In this document: positions 42,671-52,317 of the stretch, piece by piece | How positions within the stretch are numbered: position 1 is the stretch's first letter | Layout: every line of letters begins with the position of its first letter | From: Thermomonospora echinospora | GTDB lineage: Bacteria; Actinomycetota; Actinomycetes; Streptosporangiales; Streptosporangiaceae | Length of the DNA: 64,000 nucleotides | Direction of reading: 5' to 3' | NCBI RefSeq assembly: GCF_900108175.1 | Contig: NZ_FNVO01000022.1 | Location: 1 to 64,000, forward strand | Notes under the pieces: generated by a model | The model's database searches: none | The model's input: only the letters and a program-made list of their open reading frames with translations | What the model was told of the DNA's origin: nothing | Made by a program: the position numbers and the translations under genes

Positions 42671-44175
42671 CGCCGCGCCTCGGTGAACAGGGCGCGCACC
42701 GCGGGACGGCTGACCTTGAGGGACGGTGTGCGGGGCAGTTCGTCCACGATCTTGATCTCGGCCGGGAGGTGGTAGCGGGCCAGCCGGTCGGCCAGCCAGT
42801 CCCGCAGCGTCCCGGGGTCCGCGGGCCGTTTCAGGGTGACCGCGGCCACCGGGACCTCACCGAGCCGGGAGTCGGGGACGCCGACGGCGGAGGCGTCGCG
42901 GACGGCCGGATGGCCGCGCAGCGCGTCCTCGATGACACTGGGGACGATCTTGAAGCCGCCCCGGTTGATGGCCTCGTCGACCCTGCCGTGGATGAACAGG
43001 AAACCGTCCTCGTCCAGCGAGGCCAGGTCGGTGGTGCGGGTCCAGCGCCCGTCCTCGGCACCGGGCAGTTGCCCGCCCCTCGCCTCCAGCACACCGATCT
43101 CACCGCAGGGCAGCACGGCCGTGGTCTCGGGATCGACCACCCGCAGTTCGACGCCGGGGTGGGCCCGGCCGACGCTGCCGCGCTTGGCGGTCCCCCACTC
43201 CCGGCGCAGCCGCAGGTCCCAGCCCGCAATGGCGCCGGCGAACTCGGTGGCGCCGTAGTTGGTCAACACCGGCACGCCGTAGCGGGCCTCGAACCGGTCG
43301 GCGTCGTCCGGATCCAGCGGGGCGGTGCCCGACAGGACGGCGCGGACGCCGTCGAACACCTCCCTGGGCACCTCGGCGTCCATCACCATGCGCATCGCCG
43401 CCGGCGGCAGCCCGACCATCCTGGGCCGGTGCTCGGCCACCAGCGCCGCCCACTCCGCCACGTCGAACCGCTCCATCAGCGCGACGGCGCGGCCCTCCAG
43501 AACGGCACCGACCGCGAAGTACAGGCCGCCGATGTGGACCAGGGACCCCCACAGGATCGAGGTCCCCGGCCGCAGCCTGGGCTCCCCGGTCAGGGCCTCG
43601 CCATGTCCGCCCGCGGTGAAGGCGGCGGTGAGCCGGGAGTAGGTGAGCTCCACTCGTTTGGGCCTGCCGGTCGTGCCGCTGGTGAGCATGAGAACGGCCA
43701 CGTCGGACGGCCCGGCCGGCTTCGGATCGGCCGTCCAGTCCGCGGGCTGCGCGCGCAGTGCTCGGTCCTCGCCCGTGCGAACGGCCACGGCCCGCACGCC
43801 CGCCACCGCCTCGGTCACTCCGGACCGAGCCCAGTCCTCGGGGTCGGCGATCACCGCCTGCGGGGTGAGCGAGGCGATGTCCTCGGCCAGCCCGACGTCA
43901 CCGTGGAAGGGGCTGAGGGGCACCACCTCGCGGCCGGTGGCCAGCGCGGCGATCAGCGCGGCCACCAGGGCGGGCCGGTTGTGCAGCACGATGCCGACCC
44001 GCCGGATCCGCGCGTCGCCGAGCAGGTGGTCCAGGTCCTCGATCGCCTCCAGGTGGTAGGCGTACGGATAAGTCCGGTCCTCGAACGTCAGCGCGGTGGC
44101 GTCCGGATCGAGGGACAGCATCTGACGGAGCCTGCGCGACAGCGGCCGGTCGCGATCGGCGTCCACGGTCTTCAT
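42667..44175 (-). CDS. AMP-forming acyl-CoA ligase, paralogue of the 58834 gene
   Basis: A 502-residue adenylate-forming ligase. The P-loop reads LMLTSGTTGRPKRVEL, A5 NYGATEFAGAIAGWD, and the A10 Lys LPRTPSLKVSRP. The ATEF-GA-AGW block, also found in the ligase at 58834, is unlike the usual YGxTE motif and marks both as a separate subgroup. GGAAAGGAACCG precedes ATG 44175, which overlaps the HAD gene by ATGA. It sits in the Dpp importer operon, suggesting that the imported compound is activated here. Confidence 0.9.
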   Translation of the reverse strand: MKTVDADRDRPLSRRLRQMLSLDPDATALTFEDRTYPYAYHLEAIEDLDHLLGDARIRRVGIVLHNRPALVAALIAALATGREVVPLSPFHGDVGLAEDIASLTPQAVIADPEDWARSGVTEAVAGVRAVAVRTGEDRALRAQPADWTADPKPAGPSDVAVLMLTSGTTGRPKRVELTYSRLTAAFTAGGHGEALTGEPRLRPGTSILWGSLVHIGGLYFAVGAVLEGRAVALMERFDVAEWAALVAEHRPRMVGLPPAAMRMVMDAEVPREVFDGVRAVLSGTAPLDPDDADRFEARYGVPVLTNYGATEFAGAIAGWDLRLRREWGTAKRGSVGRAHPGVELRVVDPETTAVLPCGEIGVLEARGGQLPGAEDGRWTRTTDLASLDEDGFLFIHGRVDEAINRGGFKIVPSVIEDALRGHPAVRDASAVGVPDSRLGEVPVAAVTLKRPADPGTLRDWLADRLARYHLPAEIKIVDELPRTPSLKVSRPAVRALFTEARR

Positions 44176-44579
44176 CGGTTCCTTTCCAGCTCGTCGAGCA
44201 GGGCGGCCAGAGCGGTGTCCCGGGGATTGGGCCCGACATAGGGCGGGACGCCGATCACCTCCCCCACCGGCGGGACCTCGTGCGGCTGGTCGTCGACGAG
44301 GACCGCGGGGATGTGCTCGGGGGGCAGGTGGGGCAGGACCCAGTGGCCCCGCCCGTCCCGGCCGGCCTTGACGTGGGCGGCGGTGACGAACTCGGCGATG
44401 CCCGCCTGGCGGGCCCGCCGCCAGGCGTAGTCGTCGCCGCCCGCGCTCCACAGCAGCACGGGGATCCCGCGCTCCCGCAGGCCCGCGAGCAGCTCACGGG
44501 CCAGCGGGCGCAGCGAGGTGCCGGTCACCGAGTCCAGCAAGGTGCCGTCCACGTCGAACAGCCAGGCTTTCGGTGTCAC
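44172..44579 (-). CDS. HAD-superfamily hydrolase, compact
   Basis: A 135-residue HAD hydrolase from GTG 44579, which overlaps the upstream transporter gene by GTGA. Motif I is FDVDGTLLD (Asp9 nucleophile, Asp11), motif II the Ser in LLWSAGG, motif III a Lys in AHVKAGR, motif IV LVDDQP. There is no cap domain, so it should act on a small or protein-bound phosphoester, or be a weak phosphatase. Its place between importer and ligase genes is odd for catabolism; it might remove a phosphate from an imported or kinase-made intermediate. Confidence 0.85.
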   Translation of the reverse strand: MTPKAWLFDVDGTLLDSVTGTSLRPLARELLAGLRERGIPVLLWSAGGDDYAWRRARQAGIAEFVTAAHVKAGRDGRGHWVLPHLPPEHIPAVLVDDQPHEVPPVGEVIGVPPYVGPNPRDTALAALLDELERNR

Positions 44580-46168
44580 TTCAGCCACAGGTAGTACGGA
44601 CGGGGAGCGATGTCCTCGGGGGCGAAGACCGGCTGCCGCGTGGCGCGGACGTCGCCCGTCAGCGCGGCGACCCGGGGCACCTGGCTCAGCGGGAACGCGA
44701 CGCCGCGCTCGACGGTCGCCTTCTGCAGTTCGGTCATCAGCGGCTTGCGGGTCGCGTCGTCGGACGCCTCGGCGGCCTTGGTGAAGGTGGCCTCCAGGTC
44801 GTCGAGGTCGTCGAGCTTGAACGGGTTGTAGACGCCCTTGGTCGAGATGGTGCGGGTCCACCACTGGTAGATGTCGACCGAGGACGGCACGAAGTAGCCG
44901 GCGGGGAAGCGGCCCCGGCGGACCTCGGCGGTGTACTGGCCGTCGGCCACGTCCACGATCTTCATCGTGATGCCGCCCTCGGCCAGCAGTTGGGCGGTGG
45001 TCTCGTTCTGCTGCCGGATCACCGGGGCGTTGCCGACCTCGAAGGTGAAGCCGCCCGGGTACCCGGCCGCCGTCAACAGCCGCTTGGCCTCGGCCACGTC
45101 GGCCTTGCGCAGGTCGTTCAGCGAGGCGTCGAACCACTTGGAGTTCGAGGCGGCGAATCCGCCGCCGGTCGGGTCGCCCTTGCCGGACAGCAGCGCCTTG
45201 TTGTACGCCTCCCGGTCGAGCAGATGCGCGATAGCCTGCCGGACCTCCGGTTTTCCGAAGGCCGGCACCTTCTCGCCCCGGCGGTCCATGATCATGAAAG
45301 TGGCGGTGAAGGTGAAGTCGCTCAGCAGCCGCAGCCCGGCGCTGCGCGCGGGCTCCATCTGGTTGGGCTGGACGGTGCCCATCACGTCGACCTGGCCGCT
45401 CTGCACGGCGTTGAGCCGGGCGTTGTCCTCGGCGATGATCTTGACCTCGACGGTCTCGGCCCTGACGGCCTCCTTGTTCCAGTAGGAGGGGTTGGCCTTG
45501 TAGGTGTGCGAACCGCCCTCGCGGTGGGCGTCCTTCTGCCAGATCCAGCCGCCGCTGCCGGCCGGGGCGCGGGTCAGGTCGGCCTTCTCCTCGATGGCCT
45601 TGGGGCTGATCATCGCGCCCGGCACCATCGACATGCTGTAGGGGAAGTTCGGCTGCGCGGTGGAGAAGTGGACGTCGACCGTGGTCGGGTCGATGACCTC
45701 CACCTCGGAGATCGGGGCGTAGATGTTGGCGTGCGGCCCGCCCTCGACGCCCTTGCCGCGCTCCAGGTTGAGCTTGACGGTCTCGGCGTCGAACTTGGAG
45801 CCGTCGTGGAAGGTGACGTCGTCGCGGAGCTTGAAGCGCCAGGTCTTCGGGGCGGGTCTGCTCCAGGAGGTGGCCAGCCACGGCTTGGGCTCGAACTTGT
45901 CGTCGACGACGGTGAGGGTGTCGTACTCGGGGAAGATCAGCGCCCCGTTCTGGACGGTGGTGCGCGCCGGGTCGAGGGACGGGGTCTCCTGCCAGGCGGC
46001 GAAGCGCAGCGTCCCGGTCGGGGTGGTGGGGGCGCCCTGCGCCTCGATGAGGGGGCTGGTGGGTCCTCCTGTGCCCCCGCCGCCTCCGCCGCAGGCGGCG
46101 AGCGTGAGGGTGGCCGCAGTGGCCACGGCGGCGACGAGGGCGCGTCGCACGGTCGCGGTCCTTTTCAT
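44576..46168 (-). CDS. Peptide-type (family 5) ABC substrate-binding lipoprotein
   Basis: A 530-residue solute receptor of the SBP_bac_5 family. A signal with lipobox LAAC (lipidated Cys26) leads to a Gly-rich linker and LRFAAWQETPSLDPARTTVQ, then the diagnostic WRFKLRDDVTFHDGSKFDAE. These receptors bind peptides, nickel or various hydrophobic and glycosidic compounds. GGAGACC precedes ATG 46168. It overlaps the DppF-like ATPase gene by ATGA and the HAD gene by GTGA. No peptidase is nearby, and CoA enzymes surround it, so a non-peptide ligand is likely. Confidence 0.92.
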   Translation of the reverse strand: MKRTATVRRALVAAVATAATLTLAACGGGGGGTGGPTSPLIEAQGAPTTPTGTLRFAAWQETPSLDPARTTVQNGALIFPEYDTLTVVDDKFEPKPWLATSWSRPAPKTWRFKLRDDVTFHDGSKFDAETVKLNLERGKGVEGGPHANIYAPISEVEVIDPTTVDVHFSTAQPNFPYSMSMVPGAMISPKAIEEKADLTRAPAGSGGWIWQKDAHREGGSHTYKANPSYWNKEAVRAETVEVKIIAEDNARLNAVQSGQVDVMGTVQPNQMEPARSAGLRLLSDFTFTATFMIMDRRGEKVPAFGKPEVRQAIAHLLDREAYNKALLSGKGDPTGGGFAASNSKWFDASLNDLRKADVAEAKRLLTAAGYPGGFTFEVGNAPVIRQQNETTAQLLAEGGITMKIVDVADGQYTAEVRRGRFPAGYFVPSSVDIYQWWTRTISTKGVYNPFKLDDLDDLEATFTKAAEASDDATRKPLMTELQKATVERGVAFPLSQVPRVAALTGDVRATRQPVFAPEDIAPRPYYLWLK

Positions 46169-47217
46169 CGGGAGGTCTCCTGGTAGTCGGGGTGGGTGTC
46201 GGAGGGCCGGGCGGTTCCCTCGCCGCCGAACAGGTGGCAGGCCACCCGTCCGCCGTCCGGGACCGGGGTCCAGCCGGGAAAGGTCTCGGCGCACACCGGC
46301 ATCCGGTGCGGGCAGCGGGCGGCGAACGGGCAGCCCGTCGCAGGTCTCGGCCCGGCGGCCGGGGCCGCGGCCCGCAGTTCGCGGCGGCGCTCGCGTTGCA
46401 GCCGCTGCCGGGCGGGGTCGGGGTCGGGGACGGCGGCCAGCAGTGCCTCGGTATAGGGATGGGCGGGCCGCTCGCAGATGCGGTCGGCGGGGCCCTCCTC
46501 CACGATCCGGCTGCGGTACATCACCGCGATCCGGTCGCTGGCGTGCCGGACGACCGCCAGGTCGTGGGCGACGAACAGGTAGGCCACACCGGTGCGCTCC
46601 TGGACGTCCTCCAGCAGGTTGACCACCTGGCTCTGCACGGACACGTCCAGTGCGCTGACCGGCTCGTCCAGGATGATCAGCTTGGGCTCGACCGCCAGCG
46701 CCCGGGCGATGTTCACCCGCTGGCGCTGGCCGCCCGACAGCTCGTACGGGTAGCGCCCGCCGTGGTGGGAGGCCAGGCCGACCTGGTCGAGCAGCTCGGC
46801 CACCCGCTTGTCGCGCTCACGGCCGCGCAGGCCGAAGTGGATGCCCAGCGGCTCGGCCACGATGTCCCCGATCACCTTGGTCGGGTCCAGGGAGCCGAGG
46901 GGGTCCTGGAAGACGGCCTGCACCGCGCGGCGGTAGGCGATCGGGACCCGGCGGCCGAAGGAGCCGACCTCGAAGCCGGCCGCCTCGATACTGCCACCGC
47001 TGGGCCGCACCAGCCGCAGCACGGCCCGCGCGGTGGTGGACTTGCCGGATCCGGACTCCCCCACCAGGCCCAGCGTGCCGCCGGGCTCGATGTCGAGGTC
47101 GATGTCGTTCACGGCGGTGACCGCACCGGGCCGCCGCCAGGGGGTGGAACGGCGCTCGGTGAAGGTGACGGTCAGGTTCCGTACCCGCAGCAGCGGGCCG
47201 GGGTCGGTCGTCTTCAT
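46165..47217 (-). CDS. Dpp/Opp-type ATP-binding protein (DppF-like)
   Basis: A 350-residue ATPase. Walker A is [14 protein letters not shown], the signature LSGGQRQRVNIARAL, Walker B LIILDEPVSALD, and the C-terminal oligopeptide-type Cys motif CPFAARCPHRMPVC is present (these Cys hold an iron-sulfur cluster in some members). It starts at ATG 47217 inside the 3' end of the DppC-DppD fusion (ATGA overlap). It pairs with the ATPase half of that fusion. Confidence 0.93.
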   Translation of the reverse strand: MKTTDPGPLLRVRNLTVTFTERRSTPWRRPGAVTAVNDIDLDIEPGGTLGLVGESGSGKSTTARAVLRLVRPSGGSIEAAGFEVGSFGRRVPIAYRRAVQAVFQDPLGSLDPTKVIGDIVAEPLGIHFGLRGRERDKRVAELLDQVGLASHHGGRYPYELSGGQRQRVNIARALAVEPKLIILDEPVSALDVSVQSQVVNLLEDVQERTGVAYLFVAHDLAVVRHASDRIAVMYRSRIVEEGPADRICERPAHPYTEALLAAVPDPDPARQRLQRERRRELRAAAPAAGPRPATGCPFAARCPHRMPVCAETFPGWTPVPDGGRVACHLFGGEGTARPSDTHPDYQETSR

Positions 47218-49247
47218 GGGCGCTTCTCGATCCGGGTCGATATCAGAGGCGGATCCGCCTTGACGACGGGCCGTCCCGCCGCGGGCGGGAGGGGCTCGCC
47301 TGCGGCCGGGACGTCCCCGACCCCGGCGAGGGTCAGCTCGCCCGCACGTACGCACCGGGTGGCCCGGTCATCCCCTCGGGCGCTCAGCTCGACGGGGGTC
47401 TCCAGGCACTGCGGCCGTGCGTACGGGCAGCGGTCGGCGAAGTGGCAGCCGACCGGCCAGGCGCTCGGCGGCGGCACGACGCCGGGGATGGAGGGCAGCC
47501 GACCAGCGCGCCGCACGTTACGGGGCAGCGATGCGAGCAGGCCCTCGGTGTAGGGGTGCGCGGGGCGGCGGAAGACGTCCTCGGTGGGCCCGCCCTCCAC
47601 GATCTGTCCGGCGTACATCACCGCGACCCGGTCGGCCACGTCGGCGACCACGCCCAGGTCATGGGTGATCAGCAGGATCGACATGCCGGTCTCGGCGCGC
47701 AGTTCCAGCAGCAGGTCCAGCACCTGGCCCTGAACGGTGACGTCCAGCGCGGTGGTGGGCTCGTCGGCCACCAGCAGCCGGGGCCGGCAGGCCAGCGCCA
47801 TCGCGATCATGACCCGCTGCGCCATGCCGCCGGAGAACTGGTGCGGATAGTCCCGGATCCGTTTGTCCGGCTCGGGGATGTGCACCTGCTCGAACAGCTC
47901 GACCACGCGGGCGCGGGCCTGCGCCCGGCTCAGCCCCTCGTGCTCGCGCAGCACCTCGGCGACCTGGTCGCCCACCGTGTAGGCGGGGTTGAGGCTGGCG
48001 ATCGGTTCCTGGAACACCACGCCGATCGCACCGCCGCGCACCTTGCGCAGCTCCTCGAACGACAGCCCGGTCAGCTCACGGCCGTCGAGTTCGACGGCCG
48101 AGGCGGCCACCCGCCCCGGGTCGGGCACCAGGCCCAGCAGCGACATGGCGGTGACGCTCTTGCCGCTGCCGGACTCGCCGACCAGGCCCAGGATCTCGCC
48201 CTTGGCCACGTCCAGGGACACGCCCTGCACCACGGTCACCCGTCCCGCCCCCGGTTGGGGGAACGACACCGTCAGGTCACGGACGCGCAGCAGCGGGTCG
48301 GCCGCGACCAGGCCGGGGGGCGGCGGCTGCCCGGAGCCGGACTCGTGGTGCACCGGGTTGACACCCAGTGACCCGCCCTTGGCCTCGCGGGCGAACAGGT
48401 CGCGCAGGCCGTCGCCGACCTGGTTGAACGCCAGGACGGTGAGGAGGATGGCCAGTCCGGGCGGCAGCGCGAGAAAGAAGCTCTCGCGGATGCTCGCCTG
48501 GGCGTCCGACAGCATCGAGCCCCAGCTGGCCTGTCCCGCCTGTACCCCGAGCCCGAGGAACGACAAGGTGGCCTCGGCGATGATCGCGCCTGCGATCATC
48601 AGGGTGACCTGCACGATCAGCGGCGGGGTGATGTTGGGCAGGATGTGCCGGAACAGGATGCGCCGATCACCGGCACCCGCCACCCGGACCCCGTCGACGT
48701 ACAGTTCCTCACGGGCCGCCAGCGCCTGCCCCCGGGTCAGCCGCAGCAGGGTCATGGCGTACACCACGCCGACGACCGCCATCGACTTGGTCAGCCCGGG
48801 GCCCAGGACGGAGATCAGCGCGATGGCCAGCACCAGGAACGGCACCGACATGACGCCCTCGACGATCCGCATGGCGATGCGGTCGGGCCAGCCGCCCAGA
48901 TACCCGACCAGCAGGCCGAGCGGGATGCCGATGAGCGCGGCGATGCCCACCGCCTCCAGGCCGGCCAGCAGGGCGACGCGCGCCCCGTATAGCAGCCGCG
49001 ACAGCACGTCCCGGCCCAGCTTGTCGGTGCCCAGCCAGTGGTCGGCCGACGGGCCCAGCAGGCCCTCGCGGATGTTGCCCTTGAGCGGGTCGTGCGGGGA
49101 CAGCAGCGGCGACAGCAGCGCGGCGAGCACGACCAGCAGCACCACGGCGGCCCAGAACAGGGTCGCGCGCTGCTGGACCAGCCGCGACAGCAGCCGGGAG
49201 CCGGAACGCCCGGAGACGGCGGCCGCAGGGACCTTCACTTCGCTCAT
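47214..49247 (-). CDS. Fused DppC permease - DppD ATPase
   Basis: A 677-residue fusion. Residues about 1-300 are a DppC-like permease: an N-terminal helix ([20 protein letters not shown]), [20 protein letters not shown], and the EAA-like loop [20 protein letters not shown]. Residues about 330-677 are the ATPase: Walker [12 protein letters not shown], signature [15 protein letters not shown], Walker [13 protein letters not shown], and the Cys motif [14 protein letters not shown] short Gly/Pro-rich linker joins them. ATG 49247 is favoured because it gives the ATGA overlap with the DppB-like gene. Such fusions are known in actinobacteria but less common than split genes. Confidence 0.92.
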   Translation of the reverse strand: MSEVKVPAAAVSGRSGSRLLSRLVQQRATLFWAAVVLLVVLAALLSPLLSPHDPLKGNIREGLLGPSADHWLGTDKLGRDVLSRLLYGARVALLAGLEAVGIAALIGIPLGLLVGYLGGWPDRIAMRIVEGVMSVPFLVLAIALISVLGPGLTKSMAVVGVVYAMTLLRLTRGQALAAREELYVDGVRVAGAGDRRILFRHILPNITPPLIVQVTLMIAGAIIAEATLSFLGLGVQAGQASWGSMLSDAQASIRESFFLALPPGLAILLTVLAFNQVGDGLRDLFAREAKGGSLGVNPVHHESGSGQPPPPGLVAADPLLRVRDLTVSFPQPGAGRVTVVQGVSLDVAKGEILGLVGESGSGKSVTAMSLLGLVPDPGRVAASAVELDGRELTGLSFEELRKVRGGAIGVVFQEPIASLNPAYTVGDQVAEVLREHEGLSRAQARARVVELFEQVHIPEPDKRIRDYPHQFSGGMAQRVMIAMALACRPRLLVADEPTTALDVTVQGQVLDLLLELRAETGMSILLITHDLGVVADVADRVAVMYAGQIVEGGPTEDVFRRPAHPYTEGLLASLPRNVRRAGRLPSIPGVVPPPSAWPVGCHFADRCPYARPQCLETPVELSARGDDRATRCVRAGELTLAGVGDVPAAGEPLPPAAGRPVVKADPPLISTRIEKRP

Positions 49248-50188
49248 AGTGACCGCACCTTGGGGTTGAGCCATGCGTACGACAGGTCCAGCAGCACGTT
49301 GACCAGGACGATGACGATGACGGTCAGCACGACGATGCCCTGGATGACATCGGGGTCGCGGCGCACCACCGCGTTGATCGCCAGTGCCCCCAGACCGGGC
49401 ATGGCGAACAGCCGCTCGATCACGATGGAACCGCCCAGCAGCGTGGTGACCTGGAAGGACACCACCGTCACCACGGGCACGGCGGCGTTCTTGAGGGCGT
49501 GCTTGACCACCACCCGGCGCTTGGACAGGCCCTTGCTGAGCGCGGTGCGCACGTACTCCTGCTGCAGGACTCCGATCATGCTGGAGCGGGTCTGCCGGGA
49601 GATGGCGGCGGCGGCGATGAGCCCGAGCGAGACCGAGGGCAGCACCAGGCAGTGCAGCCAGCCGGTGAGGCTCTCCCCCGGCGGGACGTAGCCGACCGCC
49701 GGGAACCAGGGCAGCCGGATCGCGAAGGCGATGATGAGCAGCAGGCCCAGCCAGAAGCCCGGCACGGCCTGGCCCACCGTCGCCAGCAGGCTGACCGCCC
49801 GGTCCCCGGCCCTGCCCGCCCGCAGCGCACTCCAGATGCCGGACGGCACGCCCAGCGCCAGGCCGACCAGCAGGCCGCCGAACGTCAGCGACAGCGTGAT
49901 CGGCAGCGCCTGCGTCAACGAGGTGGTCACATCGGCCTTGGTGTACAGCGACTCACCGAGGTCGCCGCGCACGGCGCCCGACAGCCAGTCGGCGTACTGT
50001 TCCAGTGCCGGGCGGTCCAGGCCCAGTTCCGCCCGGACGGCGGCGACCTGCTCCTCGGTGGCGTTCGGGCCGACGATGTTCTCGGCCGGATCGACGTCGG
50101 ACAGCTGGCCCAGGAAGAACACCCCGGTGGCCACCAGGAACACCAGCGGGATCATGGCCAGCAGCCGCAGGACGACCATTCTCAGCAT
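49244..50188 (-). CDS. Dpp-type ABC permease (DppB-like)
   Basis: A 314-residue permease with about six helices. The N-terminal helix LLAMIPLVFLVATGVFFLGQ and the sequences ELGLDRPALEQYADWL and SRQTRSSMIGVLQQEYVRTA are typical of DppB. The EAA loop continues ALSKGLSKRRVVVKHALKNA. It starts at ATG 50188 inside the end of the acyl-CoA synthetase gene (ATGCTGA, 7-base overlap) and ends in an ATGA overlap with the DppC-DppD fusion. Confidence 0.93.
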   Translation of the reverse strand: MLRMVVLRLLAMIPLVFLVATGVFFLGQLSDVDPAENIVGPNATEEQVAAVRAELGLDRPALEQYADWLSGAVRGDLGESLYTKADVTTSLTQALPITLSLTFGGLLVGLALGVPSGIWSALRAGRAGDRAVSLLATVGQAVPGFWLGLLLIIAFAIRLPWFPAVGYVPPGESLTGWLHCLVLPSVSLGLIAAAAISRQTRSSMIGVLQQEYVRTALSKGLSKRRVVVKHALKNAAVPVVTVVSFQVTTLLGGSIVIERLFAMPGLGALAINAVVRRDPDVIQGIVVLTVIVIVLVNVLLDLSYAWLNPKVRSL

Positions 50189-52317
50189 GGCCGTTCCCCG
50201 TCCGGCCCCAGCACCGCCAGAGCGTCCACGGCGACCGCGCCGTCCGGGCCGACGACGAGCGGGTTGATCTCCAGCTCCCGCAACTCGGGCCGGCCGTGCG
50301 CCAGTTCACCGAGCCGCACCAGCACGTCGGCCACCTGACCGGCCTGCTTCGCGGTCAACCCTCGGACGTGGCCGACCAGCCGGCCGCCGGCCAGCTCGCC
50401 GACGAGCCGCTCGGCCTCGCCGCGGCCGATCGGCACCAGGGCCAGCCGCCGGTCACGGGTGATCTCGACCAGGGTGCCGCCCAGCCCGACGGTGAGGACC
50501 GGTCCAAAGGTGGGGTCGGTGAAGACTCCGCAGACCAGTTCCAGCCCCTTGGGGGCCATCCGCTGGACGAGCACGACGGCGGGCTCGGCACCGACGGGGC
50601 GTAGTTTCTCCCCGATCGTGGCGAGGTCCCGATGGGCGGCCTCGATGTCGGCGGGATCGGACAGGCCGAGCCGCAGCGCTCCGTGCTCGCTCTTGTGCGC
50701 GAGCCAGTCGGCGCTGAGCTTCATGGCCACCGGCCCGCCGAACCTCGCGGCCAGGGCCACCGCCTCATCGGCGTCGCCGGCGACGCCCTCGTCCGGTACG
50801 GCGATCCCCGCCTCGACGAGGAACCTGCGGGAGAGGTGCTCGGCGAGCGTGCGCGTGTCCTCACCTGTCCGGGGCGCGCGGCCCGCCCGGAACGGGGTCT
50901 CCAGCAGCCGTTCGCGGGTCTCGGTGTAGCGGCCCAGTTCACCGAGCGCGCGGATGAGCAGGTTGGGGTCGGTGCAGGCGGTGACGCCGCGTCGCATCAG
51001 GTCGAGGGCCACGTCGGGCTGGCCGGCCCAGACGGCGAACGGCTTGTCCGTCGTCCGGCTCGCCTGCTGCATGGTCTCCCGCAGGGCGGGCCCGAGGCCG
51101 CGCGGCGCGCCCGCCACGCACACCATGTCGTAGCCGGGATCATCGGCCACCTTGGTGAACAGACCGCGCAGCATCGACTGGTCGTTGACGATCTGGGCGG
51201 TGGGGTCGATGGGGTTGGCGATCGACCCGAAGCTCGGCACCAGTCCGGCCAACTCGGTCTCCAGTTCGGGGGCGGGGCCGGGCATCGCCAGCCCGGCCGC
51301 CTCGGCCACGTCGGCCATCAGCACGCCCGCGCCACCGCTGGTGGTGACGACCGCCAGCCGGCGTCCACGGGGACGACGCCCGGCGGAGAACACGCGGGCG
51401 TACTCCACCAGCTCGGACGGCCCGTCGACGCGGATGACCCCGGTGGCCTCGAAGGCGGCCGACACGACGTCGTCGGCCGACGACAGCGCGCCGGTGTGGC
51501 TGGCGGCGGCACGGGCGCCCACCTGCGAGCGCCCGGTGCGCAGGGCGATGACGGGCTTGCCGAGCTCCAACGCACGCCGGGCGGCGGCCAGCAGCGACCG
51601 GGGCTTGCGGACGCCCTCCATGAACAGCGCGATGACCTCGACGTCCGGCTGCTCGGCCAGGTATCCGACCAGCTCACCGCAGCTCACGTCGGCCTCGTTG
51701 CCGGTGGCGCAGACGTAGGAGACGCCCAGGCCGGACGCCTGCGCGGTCTCGAACATGCCCATGCCGAAGCCGCCGCTCTGGCTGACGATGGCGACGTTGC
51801 CGGTTTCCTGCGGCACCCCGTCGAGGGTGGAGAACACCGCGCGTAGGCCGATGGTGAGGTTGACGATCCCGATGCAGTTGGGGCCGGCGACGCGCATCCC
51901 GGAGGCGGCGCCGATGGCGGCCAGCTCCTGCTGGGCGCGCAGGCCCTCTCCGCCGATCTCGCCGAAGCCGGCCGACAGCACCAGCATCGCGCCCGTCCCC
52001 CGGTCGGCGCAGTCGCGGGCGATCTGCGGCACCTGCGCGGCGGGCGCGGCCACGATCGCCAGGTCGACCGGCTCGGGAACGGCCGTGATGTCGGGGTAGG
52101 CGGTCAGGTCCTGGACGGTCGGGCGTGTGGCGTTCACCGGGAACACCGTGCCCTGGTAGGTCTCCTTGAGTCGGGCCAGGATGCGCCCGCCGATGCGGGC
52201 GGGCCGGTCGGAGGCTCCGATCACCGCGATGGACCGGGGCGAGACGAGGGGTGCGAGCGTGGCCGGGGACGGTACCGGCACGTTCGTCGTCTGGGACACC
52301 GTGGGGAACTCCTTCAT
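50182..52317 (-). CDS. NDP-forming acyl-CoA synthetase (ACD type)
   Basis: A 711-residue single-chain acyl-CoA synthetase of the ADP-forming acetate-CoA ligase family. Domain order: CoA-binding Rossmann domain (SIAVIGASDRPARIGGRILA), succinyl-CoA-ligase-like flavodoxin domain with the phospho-His in AAASHTGALSSADD, ligase-CoA domain, and a C-terminal ATP-grasp (VAMKLSADWLAHKSEHGALR, MAPKGLELVCGVFTDPTFGP). It links an acid to CoA with ATP giving ADP and phosphate, or runs backward. It overlaps the crotonase by ATGA. It adds a second activation chemistry to an island rich in AMP-forming ligases. Confidence 0.93.
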   Translation of the reverse strand: MKEFPTVSQTTNVPVPSPATLAPLVSPRSIAVIGASDRPARIGGRILARLKETYQGTVFPVNATRPTVQDLTAYPDITAVPEPVDLAIVAAPAAQVPQIARDCADRGTGAMLVLSAGFGEIGGEGLRAQQELAAIGAASGMRVAGPNCIGIVNLTIGLRAVFSTLDGVPQETGNVAIVSQSGGFGMGMFETAQASGLGVSYVCATGNEADVSCGELVGYLAEQPDVEVIALFMEGVRKPRSLLAAARRALELGKPVIALRTGRSQVGARAAASHTGALSSADDVVSAAFEATGVIRVDGPSELVEYARVFSAGRRPRGRRLAVVTTSGGAGVLMADVAEAAGLAMPGPAPELETELAGLVPSFGSIANPIDPTAQIVNDQSMLRGLFTKVADDPGYDMVCVAGAPRGLGPALRETMQQASRTTDKPFAVWAGQPDVALDLMRRGVTACTDPNLLIRALGELGRYTETRERLLETPFRAGRAPRTGEDTRTLAEHLSRRFLVEAGIAVPDEGVAGDADEAVALAARFGGPVAMKLSADWLAHKSEHGALRLGLSDPADIEAAHRDLATIGEKLRPVGAEPAVVLVQRMAPKGLELVCGVFTDPTFGPVLTVGLGGTLVEITRDRRLALVPIGRGEAERLVGELAGGRLVGHVRGLTAKQAGQVADVLVRLGELAHGRPELRELEINPLVVGPDGAVAVDALAVLGPDGERPC

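Noticed and set aside
44573-46186. 537-codon + frame opposite the peptide-type lipoprotein
   Set aside because: Antisense shadow; the minus strand has lipobox and SBP_bac_5 motifs.
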